Below, piece after piece: positions 27,301 through 34,858 of a DNA stretch of 64,000 nt; the first letter of the stretch is position 1; every line of letters begins with the position of its first letter. The DNA is from Rhodococcus rhodnii (GTDB lineage: Bacteria > Actinomycetota > Actinomycetes > Mycobacteriales > Pseudonocardiaceae): assembly GCA_000720375.1 (NCBI GenBank), contig JOAA01000008.1, forward strand, positions 62,001 through 126,000. Reading direction: 5' to 3'. The notes under the pieces were generated by a model. It saw nothing but the letters and a program-made list of their open reading frames with translations, made no database searches and was not told the origin of the DNA. The position numbers and the translations under genes were made by a program.

Positions 27301-27852
27301 GAACTTGATCTCCCGCAGTGCCGGGTTCGCCGCGGCCTGTGCGTTGTGCACGACCAGAACCTGTGAGAACCCGTCGACATCGGCCGTCACACGCAGGTCG
27401 ACACCCGGCAACACCTCCCGGTAGGTGGCCGTGGCGCCGTCAAGCTCTGGCGACGGCAAGGCGCGAGGCCAGGACAGCGCAAGCGTTTTCCCGTCCCGTT
27501 CCAACGAAGCCAGCGGGCTGGTGCCGCCGCCGGACAGCCGCACCTTCATCGGCGCGACCTTGGGCCGCAGCGAGCCGTCCGCGTCCCGCACCAAGGTCGT
27601 GTCGACCGGGGCCCAGCCTTCCGGCGTGCGAGCCCGGAACGGCCGGACGAACTGCTCGAGAGTCTTCGTCCCGGACGGGTTCTGGAACACCCTGGTCGTC
27701 TCGGAGCCCAGCTCGGGCAACTCGATAGGAACTCCCTGTCCCGAAACACCGGGAGGGGTGGATTCCTGGTCGGCAGCGGCCTGTGGCGCGCCGGCCACAA
27801 GGACGCATGCCAAAGCGCACGCCGAAAAGCGTGCGGATCTTCGCGATGTCAA
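24349..27852 (-). CDS. Secreted FG-GAP repeat protein with C-terminal ricin-B lectin domain
   Basis: 1167 residues. Signal peptide 1-27 (cleavage after QAAA). A large N-terminal beta-rich part includes a DNRLRE-like segment (about 265-460, with the WNTTTETSTDKKWW region), then Fn3-like segments to about 660. From about 680 to 1000 there are FG-GAP/VCBS calcium-loop repeats (DFDGDGRSD, DFDADGDDD, DFDGDGDDD, DFNGDGRGD). Residues about 1015-1167 form a ricin-type beta-trefoil with the expected QQFEL, QQFRL and QRYIL marks. No catalytic domain is visible; adhesion or carbohydrate binding is likely. It converges on the RHS/immunity pair across a shared terminator. Confidence 0.78.
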   Translation of the reverse strand: MTSRRSARFSACALACVLVAGAPQAAADQESTPPGVSGQGVPIELPELGSETTRVFQNPSGTKTLEQFVRPFRARTPEGWAPVDTTLVRDADGSLRPKVAPMKVRLSGGGTSPLASLERDGKTLALSWPRALPSPELDGATATYREVLPGVDLRVTADVDGFSQVLVVHNAQAAANPALREIKFATSGLAIKAGENGKTMAVDEAGNAVFESGTPTMWQTPPAARSAVEQKIEHHPMDLRVGDRELTVVPDAEMLTSPDTNFPLYIDPSYSGTQNRWVSVDSYSPNTEYWTTDRDTARVGLQTFSSPHGLHRSFFQVNTAPIAGAQVLNTWFAITLDHSGACAATPVDLYHTKGIEAGTKITWNTTTETSTDKKWWLTKLDSRSANANEGGGCTTTQPDFPMEFGSAALKTLVQNTANAKTGTLTFGLRAPNESSNSQWKKFFFNTARLVVEYNNKPRVPTNFTTVPPTPCGTAAAPVALNTASPTFSSIASDPDGDNVKGRLEVLDGDTVVHTQDTPLFRSGGAFSWSSVPAGVLPDNQPTKVYNYRARILDSLIAGPDSPRCYFTVDRTRPVPPTISSTDFPDNTPVRSVGELGTVTFSGTDTDIAGFRYGFQQDKTTMWVAANAQGSATVPITVWDDNSSRPLYVRAVDKAGNISPLSPSWTLTAQVRSVPGTAVRADTNGDRRADFAMLFDQGNGRTAAWNFLSTGSGFSSGYVGWDTDVSGGFPMYRIKSANGDFDGDGRSDIAVLREDPDRKVRLYLLRSDSNRFDAESEPAWTGDYRLSHLRITAGDFDADGDDDLAVFQGTAGAQTKLWVHRSSGGVFAAPVQQWDSGAGGLDINHLSPVAGDFDGDGDDDIAGFRGAPGALQTKLFMHVSDGSSFAAPVSQWDSAAFDRSKATFVTTNVNGDTAGKDEIVASYNRGGTSTQVQIFTSSGSAWSVAVGWESTAFDSLKSSLAAGDFNGDGRGDIASLYDTGNGQRQMYTFVSTGTAFADKRTDWQGAVADVADAVYIEPGRKYRLQPSHTEKCTGIPSGNVADGGPFQQQDCVASAAHQQFELDRIGSTPYFQIKTTAGKCLDIPSWKHEDNVAIGQWTCEPTGAPQANQQFRLDYVSGSGMDVVIQPRIVHSDKCVTVAGGGTATNTAITQVACSGAAHQRYILRIEP

Positions 27853-28005
27853 GCCATGTCCCCTTCAGCAACGAAGGCGGGGACTCGCAGCGGCACCCCC
27901 CACAGGAACCGTTGTAGCCCAGGCCTTACATCCCCGCGCGCGAATCCTCGCAGGCGCAGGTCAAAGTGGACATAGCTGTTGCAACGACCGGCAGTGTCGC
28001 GTGGA

Positions 28006-29271
28006 TTACCCCAGCAAGGCGTCGACGAACGCGCCCGGCTCGAACGGCGCCAGGTCGTCAGCACCCTCACCGAGACCGACCAGCTTCACCGGGACGCCGA
28101 GTTCCCGCTGGACCTGGAAGACGATGCCGCCCTTGGCCGTGCCGTCCAGTTTGGTGAGCACGATCCCGGTGACGTCGACGACCTCGGAGAAGACCCGGGC
28201 CTGGGTGAGCCCGTTCTGGCCGGTGGTGGCGTCCAGCACGAGCAGCACCTCGTCGATCTTGGCCTGCTTTTCCACCACGCGCTTGACCTTGCCCAGCTCG
28301 TCCATCAGGCCGGTCTTGGTGTGCAACCGGCCCGCGGTGTCGACGAGGACCGCGTCCACACCGGTGTCGGTCCCACGCTTGACCGCGTCGAAAGCGACCG
28401 CGGCCGGGTCGGCACCTTCCTTGCCACGGACGACCTCAGCCCCTACGCGGCTTGCCCACGTGGCGAGCTGCTCGGCAGCGGCCGCGCGGAACGTGTCCGC
28501 GGCGCCGAGCAAGACCGAACGGCCGTCGGCCACGAGAACGCGCGCGAGCTTTCCGGTCGTGGTCGTCTTGCCAGTGCCGTTGACACCTGCGACCAGGACG
28601 ACGGCGGGCTTGGACTCGTGCGGAAGCGCGCGCACCGAGCGGTCCATCTCCGGGTGCAGGGCCTCGACGAGCACGGAACGCAGGACCGCGCGGGCCTCTT
28701 CGGCGTTGCGGACGCCACGAGACGTCAGTTCTGCGCGGAGCTTCGAGATGATCTCCGCGGTGGTCGCCGCGCCGAGGTCGGCGAGCAGCAGCGTGTCCTC
28801 GACGTCGGTCCACGAGTCCTCGTCCAGGTCACCCGCGCCCAGCAGGCCAAGCAGGCTCTGCCCGAAGGTCGACCGGGACCGCGCCAGCTTGCCGCGCAGC
28901 CGCTCGAGACGGCCCGCGGTCGGCTCGATCTCGTCGAGCTGAGGCTTCTCCACGGACTCAGGCAGCGGAATGTCGACTATGTCGCGTTTCTCGGAATCCC
29001 GCGGCACCGACGCGTCGTCGCCGACGCCCGGCTGGCCGTCGACCTCGGTCCGATCCTCCACCGGGTGCGCCGGCGGTTCGATGGTGGTCGTGCCGCCGGA
29101 CGACAGGCTGATACCGCCGCCCGCCTGGTACTTGGCCCGGTCCTCGACCGACTTCTTGTCGGTGTCGGTCAGGCTCACCCGGCGGCGCTTGGCCAGTACC
29201 AGCCCGGTGACCACGGCCACGGCGATCAGGACCAGGACGACCGCGAGGATCACGATGAGTTCGGTGGACAC
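28006..29271 (-). CDS. ftsY: Signal recognition particle receptor FtsY
   Basis: SRP receptor GTPase that docks ribosome-SRP complexes at the membrane. 421 residues: an N-terminal transmembrane anchor (about 5-27), an acidic linker, then the NG domain. The GTPase motifs are GVNGTGKTTT (G1, about residue 231), DTAGRLHTK (G3, about 313) and LTKLDGTAKGG (G4, about 372). GTG start at 29271. In many actinobacteria smc is close upstream; here it is 17 kb away. Confidence 0.96.
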   Translation of the reverse strand: MSTELIVILAVVLVLIAVAVVTGLVLAKRRRVSLTDTDKKSVEDRAKYQAGGGISLSSGGTTTIEPPAHPVEDRTEVDGQPGVGDDASVPRDSEKRDIVDIPLPESVEKPQLDEIEPTAGRLERLRGKLARSRSTFGQSLLGLLGAGDLDEDSWTDVEDTLLLADLGAATTAEIISKLRAELTSRGVRNAEEARAVLRSVLVEALHPEMDRSVRALPHESKPAVVLVAGVNGTGKTTTTGKLARVLVADGRSVLLGAADTFRAAAAEQLATWASRVGAEVVRGKEGADPAAVAFDAVKRGTDTGVDAVLVDTAGRLHTKTGLMDELGKVKRVVEKQAKIDEVLLVLDATTGQNGLTQARVFSEVVDVTGIVLTKLDGTAKGGIVFQVQRELGVPVKLVGLGEGADDLAPFEPGAFVDALLG

Positions 29272-29364
29272 ACCGCCATCCTCGCATCCATAGCTTCGAC
29301 AAGCTTCAACGGCTTTTAACTCGTTTAGGTCAAGAATTCACCGAAAGCCTTGCCATATCCCGTT

Positions 29365-29382
29365 GTGTGGAATACACCACAC
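29365..29382. promoter_or_regulatory. Inverted repeat just before anmK
   Basis: GTGTGG (29365-29370) and CCACAC (29377-29382) flank AATACA, and the ATG of anmK follows four bases later. The size suits a GntR-type operator or a small hairpin masking the start. No dedicated regulator is adjacent, though a TetR gene follows the operon. Confidence 0.35.
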
Positions 29383-29386
29383 GTTC

Positions 29387-30538
29387 ATGGAGGCGTGCAG
29401 GGTTCTCGGTCTGCTCTCGGGCACGTCGGTGGACGCCATCGACGTGGCACTGGCCGAGTTCAGGCTGTCGGGAGATGTCGTCGAACTGGCGCCCGCCGGA
29501 CACCTGGACATGGAATACCCGCCGGACTTGCGCGACGAACTGCTGGCTGCCAGTTCCTGCAATCCCGAGCAGATGTGCAGACTCGACACGCGGATAGGGC
29601 AATCCTTCGCCAATGCCGCTGCGACCGCCCTCCGCGAGTTCGGCGAGGCCGACGTGATCGCATCCCTCGGGCAGACCGTCTACCACTGGGTCGAGGACGG
29701 CGTATGCCTCGGAACGCTCCAACTGGGTCAACCCGCGTGGATCGCGGAGCGGACCGGGCTGCCGGTTATCTCGGATTTGCGCGCCCGGGACGTCGCCGCA
29801 GGTGGGCACGGTGCGCCGCTCGCTGGGTTGTTCGACCGGTTGTGGCTGCGTGGTGACGTCGCGCTGAACATCGGCGGGATCGCGAACGTCACCCTGCCCA
29901 GCGACAAGCCGCGCGACCGGGCCGCGTTCGACACCGGCCCAGGCAACGCGTTGCTGGACGCGGCCGCGGAAATGCTGACAGGCAAAAGGTTCGACAAAGA
30001 CGGCGAACTCGCGCTGGCGGGAACGGTCCGCAAAGACCTGCTCGACGTGCTCCTTGAAGACGAGTACTACCGCCGCCCCGCGCCGAAGTCGACCGGCAAG
30101 GAGCACTTCGACATCGGCTACCTGAAAGCCGCACTCGCCCAGGTCCCCGAAGTCACCGGCCCGGACCTGATGGCAACTCTCGTCGAACTCACCGCCGTCA
30201 CGATCGCCGACGCCTGCGCCGGGCATCGTGTCGTCGCCTCAGGCGGCGGGGTGCGGAACCCGGCGTTGATGGCCGCCCTCAAGCGCCGCTTGGACATCGT
30301 GACCAGTGATGCACTGGGGATCCCTGGTGACGCCAAGGAGGCCTATCTCACCGCTCTGCTCGGTTTTCTGACGTGGCACGGAATTCCGGCCGATCCGCGG
30401 ACCGGCGCCGATGGACCGCGTTTGCTCGGCAGCATCACGCCGGGCCGCGATCCGCTGCGCATGCCCGCCCCTGCGACAACCACCGTGAGGCAATTGCGAG
30501 TCGTAGCAACACTGGGAGGGTCCCTTGCGCGTTCTTGA
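29387..30538 (+). CDS. anmK: Anhydro-N-acetylmuramic acid kinase
   Basis: Phosphorylates and opens 1,6-anhydro-MurNAc to MurNAc-6-phosphate in cell-wall recycling. 383 residues with the ASKHA-type motifs GLLSGTSVDAIDVAL, LNIGGIANVT, FDTGPGNALLD and ASGGGVRNPALM. ATG 29387 places the phosphate motif in the usual N-terminal position; a GTG at 29363 is possible. The last 14 bp overlap a sodium-solute symporter gene, so kinase and transporter are coupled. A link to uptake of a muropeptide sugar is inferred from this. Confidence 0.92.
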   Translation: MEACRVLGLLSGTSVDAIDVALAEFRLSGDVVELAPAGHLDMEYPPDLRDELLAASSCNPEQMCRLDTRIGQSFANAAATALREFGEADVIASLGQTVYHWVEDGVCLGTLQLGQPAWIAERTGLPVISDLRARDVAAGGHGAPLAGLFDRLWLRGDVALNIGGIANVTLPSDKPRDRAAFDTGPGNALLDAAAEMLTGKRFDKDGELALAGTVRKDLLDVLLEDEYYRRPAPKSTGKEHFDIGYLKAALAQVPEVTGPDLMATLVELTAVTIADACAGHRVVASGGGVRNPALMAALKRRLDIVTSDALGIPGDAKEAYLTALLGFLTWHGIPADPRTGADGPRLLGSITPGRDPLRMPAPATTTVRQLRVVATLGGSLARS

Positions 30539-32102
30539 CCTGCTCATCATCGCGATCTTCTTAGTCGGCATGCCGCTGCTCGGTGTCCTGATCGGCGGCA
30601 GGCAGAAATCGTCGGACGACTACTTCGTCGGCGAGTCCAAGATCCGCTGGTGGATCGTGTGCCTGTCGGTGGTCTCGGCCGAGACGTCCACCCTGACCGT
30701 TCTCAGCGTGCCGACCGTGGCCTATCTCGCGGCGCCTGGCGCGGGCGGGATGACGTTCCTGTCGCTCGCCTTGGGTTACGTGATCGGCCGCATCGTCGTC
30801 TCGTACGTCCTGCTGCCCAAGTACATCGCCGGTGATCTGGTGACCGCGTATGCCTTCCTGGGCAAGCGGTTCGGGGCGGGGATCCAGAGCACGGCGTCGG
30901 TGACGTTCCTGTTCACCCGGTTGCTCGCGGACGGTCTGCGGCTGTTCGCCACCGCGATCCCGATCAAGGTGGTGCTGGCCAGCCTTGGCCTGCCGGACGT
31001 CAACTACTGGTGGATCGTGGCCGCGCTGGGCATCGCGATGGTCGTCTACAGCTACTTCGGCGGGGTGCGCGCGGTCGTCTGGGTCGATGCGATCCAGATG
31101 CTCTGGTACATCCTCGGCGCGGCTGCGGTGATCATCGTGCTGGCGGACCGGTTGCCGGACGGATGGCTCGGCAGGGCGGCCGACGCGAACAAGTTCCAGC
31201 TGTTCGACTTCTCGTCGCCGATCCTGAGCAACCAGTACGCGTTGATCACCGCGGTGATCGGTGGCGCGGTGCTGTCGATGTCCTCGCACGGGGCCGACCA
31301 GTTGATCGTGCAGCGGCTGATGGCCACACGGGACGTCAAGGCCAGCCAGAAGGCGTTGATCGGCAGCGGGATCGTGGTGTTCCTGCAGTTCGCGCTTTTC
31401 CTGTTCATCGGCGTGATGCTGTGGGCGTTCTACAACGGCGCTTCGCCGACCCAAGCGCTGGGCCTGAACAACAACGACGAGCTGTTCGCCAGTTTCATCG
31501 TGAACGAACTGCCGACCGGTCTGTCCGGTTTTGTGCTCGCCGGGATCCTCGCGGCGGCGCTGAGTTCGTCGCTCGGCGCACTGGCGTCCTCCACAGTGAC
31601 CGACGTGTATCAGAAAGTAGTGCGGCGCAAGCTGACCGACGCGGAGATCTTCCGGCAGGGTCGCATTTGGACAGTCATATGGGCGGTCATCCTCGTCGTG
31701 GTCGCCGGGCTGTTCGCGACGTTCTTCCGGCGCGGCGAGCCGATCGTCGAACAGGGTCTGTCCATCGCGGGCTTCACCTCCGGCGCACTGCTCGGCGCGT
31801 TCCTGCTCGGCCTGATCTTCCGCAAGGCCAGGCAATTGGACGCGATCGTGGCGTTCTTGACGACCGTCGTGGTGGTCGCGTTCGTCATCCTCGGGCTGAA
31901 GTTCACCAAGGCGACGGGTGAGTTCCTCGCGGTGGACTTCGGCAAGCCGACCGCGACTTCGGTGAGCCTCGCCTATCCGTGGTACCCGGTGCTCGGCGTG
32001 GTGATCACGCTGCTGGTCGGCGGGCTGCTTTCGTTGCGGCACCGCGCACCCGCCACTCCGCCGGACACCGAACAACCCGAGACGGCGGTCAAGGCCGCAT
32101 AA
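30525..32102 (+). CDS. Sodium:solute symporter (SSS family)
   Basis: 525-residue integral membrane protein with about 13 hydrophobic helices. SSS family features are visible: DDYFVGESKIRWW after helix 1, a VVSAETSTLTVLSVP segment, YSYFGGVRAVVWVDAIQ, and GFVLAGILAAALSSSLGALASS carrying the sodium-site serines. TTG start at 30525 after GGGAGGG, inside the end of anmK. Family substrates include sialic acid, glucose and proline. Coupling to anmK makes an amino sugar or anhydro-muropeptide sugar a reasonable candidate, not shown by sequence. Confidence 0.88.
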   Translation: MRVLDLLIIAIFLVGMPLLGVLIGGRQKSSDDYFVGESKIRWWIVCLSVVSAETSTLTVLSVPTVAYLAAPGAGGMTFLSLALGYVIGRIVVSYVLLPKYIAGDLVTAYAFLGKRFGAGIQSTASVTFLFTRLLADGLRLFATAIPIKVVLASLGLPDVNYWWIVAALGIAMVVYSYFGGVRAVVWVDAIQMLWYILGAAAVIIVLADRLPDGWLGRAADANKFQLFDFSSPILSNQYALITAVIGGAVLSMSSHGADQLIVQRLMATRDVKASQKALIGSGIVVFLQFALFLFIGVMLWAFYNGASPTQALGLNNNDELFASFIVNELPTGLSGFVLAGILAAALSSSLGALASSTVTDVYQKVVRRKLTDAEIFRQGRIWTVIWAVILVVVAGLFATFFRRGEPIVEQGLSIAGFTSGALLGAFLLGLIFRKARQLDAIVAFLTTVVVVAFVILGLKFTKATGEFLAVDFGKPTATSVSLAYPWYPVLGVVITLLVGGLLSLRHRAPATPPDTEQPETAVKAA

Positions 32103-32109
32103 CGTCGCA

Positions 32110-32158
32110 CCCCTCCCAAGGGTGAAGGAGTCTATTGTGGGAGCACCTTTGGGAGGGG
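32110..32158. promoter_or_regulatory. Inverted repeat before the TetR gene
   Basis: CCCCTCCCAAGG (32110-32121) pairs with CCTTTGGGAGGGG (32146-32158) with a one-base bulge. The right arm contains the Shine-Dalgarno of the TetR gene (GAGGGG before ATG 32164). It could be an autoregulatory operator, a terminator for the symporter, or a translation-masking hairpin. Confidence 0.45.
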
Positions 32159-32163
32159 ACGGC

Positions 32164-32805
32164 ATGACCGGCACCACGCGTGCACCGCGCAGGCACTACG
32201 GCGGCAGGTCGGACGCGCAACGGCGAGCCGAGCGGCACGAACGTCTGATGGAGGCCGGCCTCGAACTGTTCGGCTCCGAAGGCTACGCCGCCACGTCGAT
32301 CGAGCGGCTCTGCGCGACGGCGAGCGTGTCCACCCGGAACTTCTACGAGGAGTTCCCCGGCCGGGAGGCGTTGCTGGTCGCGTTGCACGACCGCATCACC
32401 CAACGGGCAATGGAGAACGCCCTCACGGCACTCGCCGGCTGCGACGAGCATCCGCTGCGCGAGCGCGTCGGGAAGATGGTGCGGGCGTACATCAACACCA
32501 CCTCGAGCGATCCGAAGTGGACACGTCTGGCGTACGTCGAGGTCGTCGGCGTCTCACCGGCGGTCGAGCAGCACAGGCTGAGGTGGCGGGAACGCATCAT
32601 CGAGTTCCTCGTCGGCGAGGCCAACCGGGCTGTCGACCGTGGCGAAGCGACACCGCGCGACTTCCACCTGACGGCGGTCGCGTTCATCGGCGCGGTCAAC
32701 GAACTCGTGTACTACTGGTCGATGCACAACCGCAGCAGACCGCTGGACGACCTCTGCGACGAGGTCACCCGGCTCGCGGTCGCCGCGATCACGGCGCCTT
32801 CTTGA
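32164..32805 (+). CDS. TetR/AcrR-family regulator
   Basis: 213 residues. The N-terminal TetR helix-turn-helix spans about residues 26-72 (LMEAGLELFGSEGYAATSIE, then CATASVSTRNFYEEFPGREAL). A variable helical ligand domain follows. ATG 32164 after GAGGGG is preferred over an in-frame start at 32122. It lies 61 bp after the symporter and converges on YceI with a 17-bp overlap. The inverted repeat directly upstream may be its own site. The target is unknown; the adjacent anmK-symporter operon is the closest candidate. Confidence 0.85.
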   Translation: MTGTTRAPRRHYGGRSDAQRRAERHERLMEAGLELFGSEGYAATSIERLCATASVSTRNFYEEFPGREALLVALHDRITQRAMENALTALAGCDEHPLRERVGKMVRAYINTTSSDPKWTRLAYVEVVGVSPAVEQHRLRWRERIIEFLVGEANRAVDRGEATPRDFHLTAVAFIGAVNELVYYWSMHNRSRPLDDLCDEVTRLAVAAITAPS

Positions 32806-33481
32806 GGTTCAGCAGCACCTCGATCAGCCCGTTGTCCTCGATGTCGATGCCCGGGATGCCCGGGTCGGGAATGCTGTAGTCGGCGAACACCACCGGGATG
32901 CTCGTCTGGACCTGGATCGAGTCGCCGGTGCGGACCACGCTCAGGTCCGGCTGGACCGGTTTGCTCACACCGCGCAAGGTGAGCTGGCCGGCGGCTTTGA
33001 CAGTCACCTTCTGCCCGGCGGCCGGTACGGATCCGAAGTCGACCGGCCCCTGCAAAGCGAAGGTCGACGTCGGGAACTGGGACACCGACATGATGTTGTC
33101 GCGGAACTGCGCGTCCCGTCCGCTCTTGTCGGTCGCCACGGACCCCATGTCCACCGTGACCGTGCCGCTGGTGATCTGGGTACCGCTGAGCGCGACCGTG
33201 CCAGTCACCTTGCCCGTCCGGCCGACCGCTGTGGTGTTCTGGCCGAACAAGATCTCCTTCACCCGGTACCCCGCCTGCGAGCCCTCCGACACCGTCCACG
33301 TCCCGTCGACCGGCACGGCGTCCCCACCGCCTTGCTGCTGGCCGTCCTTCAGGGCCAGCTCCTGGGCAGGTGGCTCGGAGAGCACGTTGATGTAGAACCA
33401 CGGACCACCGACGAACGCCAGCAGTCCGAGCGCGATCGCGCCGATCAGCCACGCTTTCCAGTGCCGTTTGAATCTGCCCAT
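32789..33481 (-). CDS. YceI-family protein, membrane-anchored
   Basis: 230 residues. A basic N-terminus and one hydrophobic helix (about 10-30) anchor a YceI lipocalin-like beta-barrel (VDGTWTVSEGSQAGYRVKE and FGSVPAAGQKVTVKAAGQL). Such barrels bind polyisoprenoid or other amphiphilic lipids and are often stress-induced. ATG 33481 is chosen because the anchor begins there. A TGAACC-N16-CGTAGT element ends a few bases upstream, identical in form to the promoter elements of the ECF sigma operon 18 kb away, so regulation by that sigma factor is likely. Confidence 0.85.
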   Translation of the reverse strand: MGRFKRHWKAWLIGAIALGLLAFVGGPWFYINVLSEPPAQELALKDGQQQGGGDAVPVDGTWTVSEGSQAGYRVKEILFGQNTTAVGRTGKVTGTVALSGTQITSGTVTVDMGSVATDKSGRDAQFRDNIMSVSQFPTSTFALQGPVDFGSVPAAGQKVTVKAAGQLTLRGVSKPVQPDLSVVRTGDSIQVQTSIPVVFADYSIPDPGIPGIDIEDNGLIEVLLNLKKAP

Positions 33482-33487
33482 GCCGGT

Positions 33488-33515
33488 ACTACGCCGCCCG
33501 GTCCGACAAGGTTCA
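33488..33515 (-). promoter_or_regulatory. Predicted ECF sigma promoter of the YceI gene
   Basis: Read on the minus strand, TGAACC (33515-33510), 16 bases, then CGTAGT (33493-33488). The start codon of YceI begins at 33481, so the message would be leaderless or nearly so. The same elements and spacing occur at 51292-51319 and 51331-51358. Confidence 0.65.
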
Positions 33516-33630
33516 TTGGCGGATCCGGACAGTCTCACAGCGATCCGTTGGCTTGCCGGGCCTTGGCTGCCGGTCACCGCGAAAAACAGACTTGTCACCG
33601 GGAGTGAACCCTCGATGGAGAGGAGAATCG

Positions 33631-34806
33631 ATGCGCTCCAAGCGCCTGGCGGCCGCCGCCGTGGGTGTTCTCGTCGCGCTGGCCGGTGTCGTCCCGGCGA
33701 CCGCGCAGGCCCAGCAGCTCAGGGACGTCGTACTGGTCGGCAACGCGCAGGCGGGCACGGTCAGCTTCCTCGACGGCCACACGTTCCAGGTCATCGGCAC
33801 CCTCAACGCGATCCCCGACCTCGAACAGCGGCTCGCCACGATGAACCCGATCGAGCGGATCGGGTACGAGACGGTGAACGCCATCCAGGGCTACAAGAAG
33901 TTCGTCGACGACCTCGCCCTCTCCCCCGACGGCACGACGCTGTACGTCTCGCGCGGCAACCTCGCCGACGTGGTCGCGTACGACGTGGCGAGCAAACGCC
34001 AGCTGTGGCGGACCAAGGTGGAGGGTTTCAAGGCCGACCACGCCGCGATCTCGGCGGACGGCAGCAAGTTCATCGTCTCCGCGCTGAGCGTGGAGAAGGC
34101 GCACGTGTTCGACACCAGGACCGGTGCGATCACCGCGACCTTCCCGACCGGCACCTACCCGCACGCCAACGACTACTCGCCGGACGGCAAGACGCTGTAC
34201 AACTCCAGCATCGGCACCACGTCGTTGATCAAGGCCTTCAACTGGGCCAAGGGCAAGCGCCAGCTGACCGCCGTCGACCCGAGCAACTGGACGGTCAAGC
34301 GCACGTACCAGTTCGACTACGGCATCCGGCCCGCGATCTTCATGCCGGACAACAAGACGATGTACGCGCAGCTGTCCTACCTCAACGGCCTGGTCGAGTA
34401 CGACCTGCAGGCCGGGCGGATCGTGCGGACCGTCCAGCTGCCGTACAGTCAGAAGGCCGCGGCGATGGATCCGAACGACTATCCGCAGAACTCCGCGCAC
34501 CACGGCATGGCGTACTCCGGTGACCGGATCTGCGCCGCGGGCACGATCGACGACTACACCGTGATCCTCGACCGGCCTGGCCTGGCTGCGAAGGGATACG
34601 TGCACTACCCGACCGACAGCCTGCCGTACTGGACGACGACCAGCGTCGACGGCAAGCACTGCCTGGTGTCGTTGAGCAACCGCAATGCCATCTCGGTTAT
34701 CGATTACGCAACTGCCAAAGAGGTGGCATCGATCCCGGTCGGGCACTTCCCGCAGCGTGAGCGGCTCGGCGTGCTCTCCGCGGCGGCAATCGCGTCATTT
34801 GGCTGA
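33631..34806 (+). CDS. Secreted YVTN/YncE-like beta-propeller protein
   Basis: 391 residues with a signal peptide ending at AQAQ (about residue 26). The mature part has repeated blades of the type LSPDGTTLYVSRG, ISADGSKFIVSA and YSPDGKTLYNSS, as in YncE/YVTN or cytochrome-d1-like seven-bladed propellers. No heme or PQQ motif is visible. ATG 33631 after GGAGAGGAG. It is divergent from YceI with a 149-bp gap. Function unknown; probably a surface binding protein. Confidence 0.75.
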   Translation: MRSKRLAAAAVGVLVALAGVVPATAQAQQLRDVVLVGNAQAGTVSFLDGHTFQVIGTLNAIPDLEQRLATMNPIERIGYETVNAIQGYKKFVDDLALSPDGTTLYVSRGNLADVVAYDVASKRQLWRTKVEGFKADHAAISADGSKFIVSALSVEKAHVFDTRTGAITATFPTGTYPHANDYSPDGKTLYNSSIGTTSLIKAFNWAKGKRQLTAVDPSNWTVKRTYQFDYGIRPAIFMPDNKTMYAQLSYLNGLVEYDLQAGRIVRTVQLPYSQKAAAMDPNDYPQNSAHHGMAYSGDRICAAGTIDDYTVILDRPGLAAKGYVHYPTDSLPYWTTTSVDGKHCLVSLSNRNAISVIDYATAKEVASIPVGHFPQRERLGVLSAAAIASFG

Positions 34807-34811
34807 TCTGT

Positions 34812-34853
34812 CCTCCTCGCAATACCTTCACCGATGAAGGTTTTGCGAGGAGG
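34812..34853 (+). promoter_or_regulatory. 19-bp hairpin whose arm holds the PucR-gene Shine-Dalgarno
   Basis: CCTCCTCGCAATACCTTCA (34812-34830) pairs with 34835-34853 at 18 of 19 positions around a four-base loop CCGA. The right arm ends GAGGAGG, the ribosome site of the ATG at 34859. In the RNA the site would be fully paired. It also lies just after the stop of the beta-propeller gene and could double as its terminator, or act as an operator in DNA. Confidence 0.7.
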
Positions 34854-34858
34854 CAAAG

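Noticed and set aside
33605..33630. A TGAACC box just upstream of the beta-propeller gene
   Set aside because: On the plus strand the sequence 16 bp downstream is ATCG rather than CGT, and it overlaps the ribosome site.
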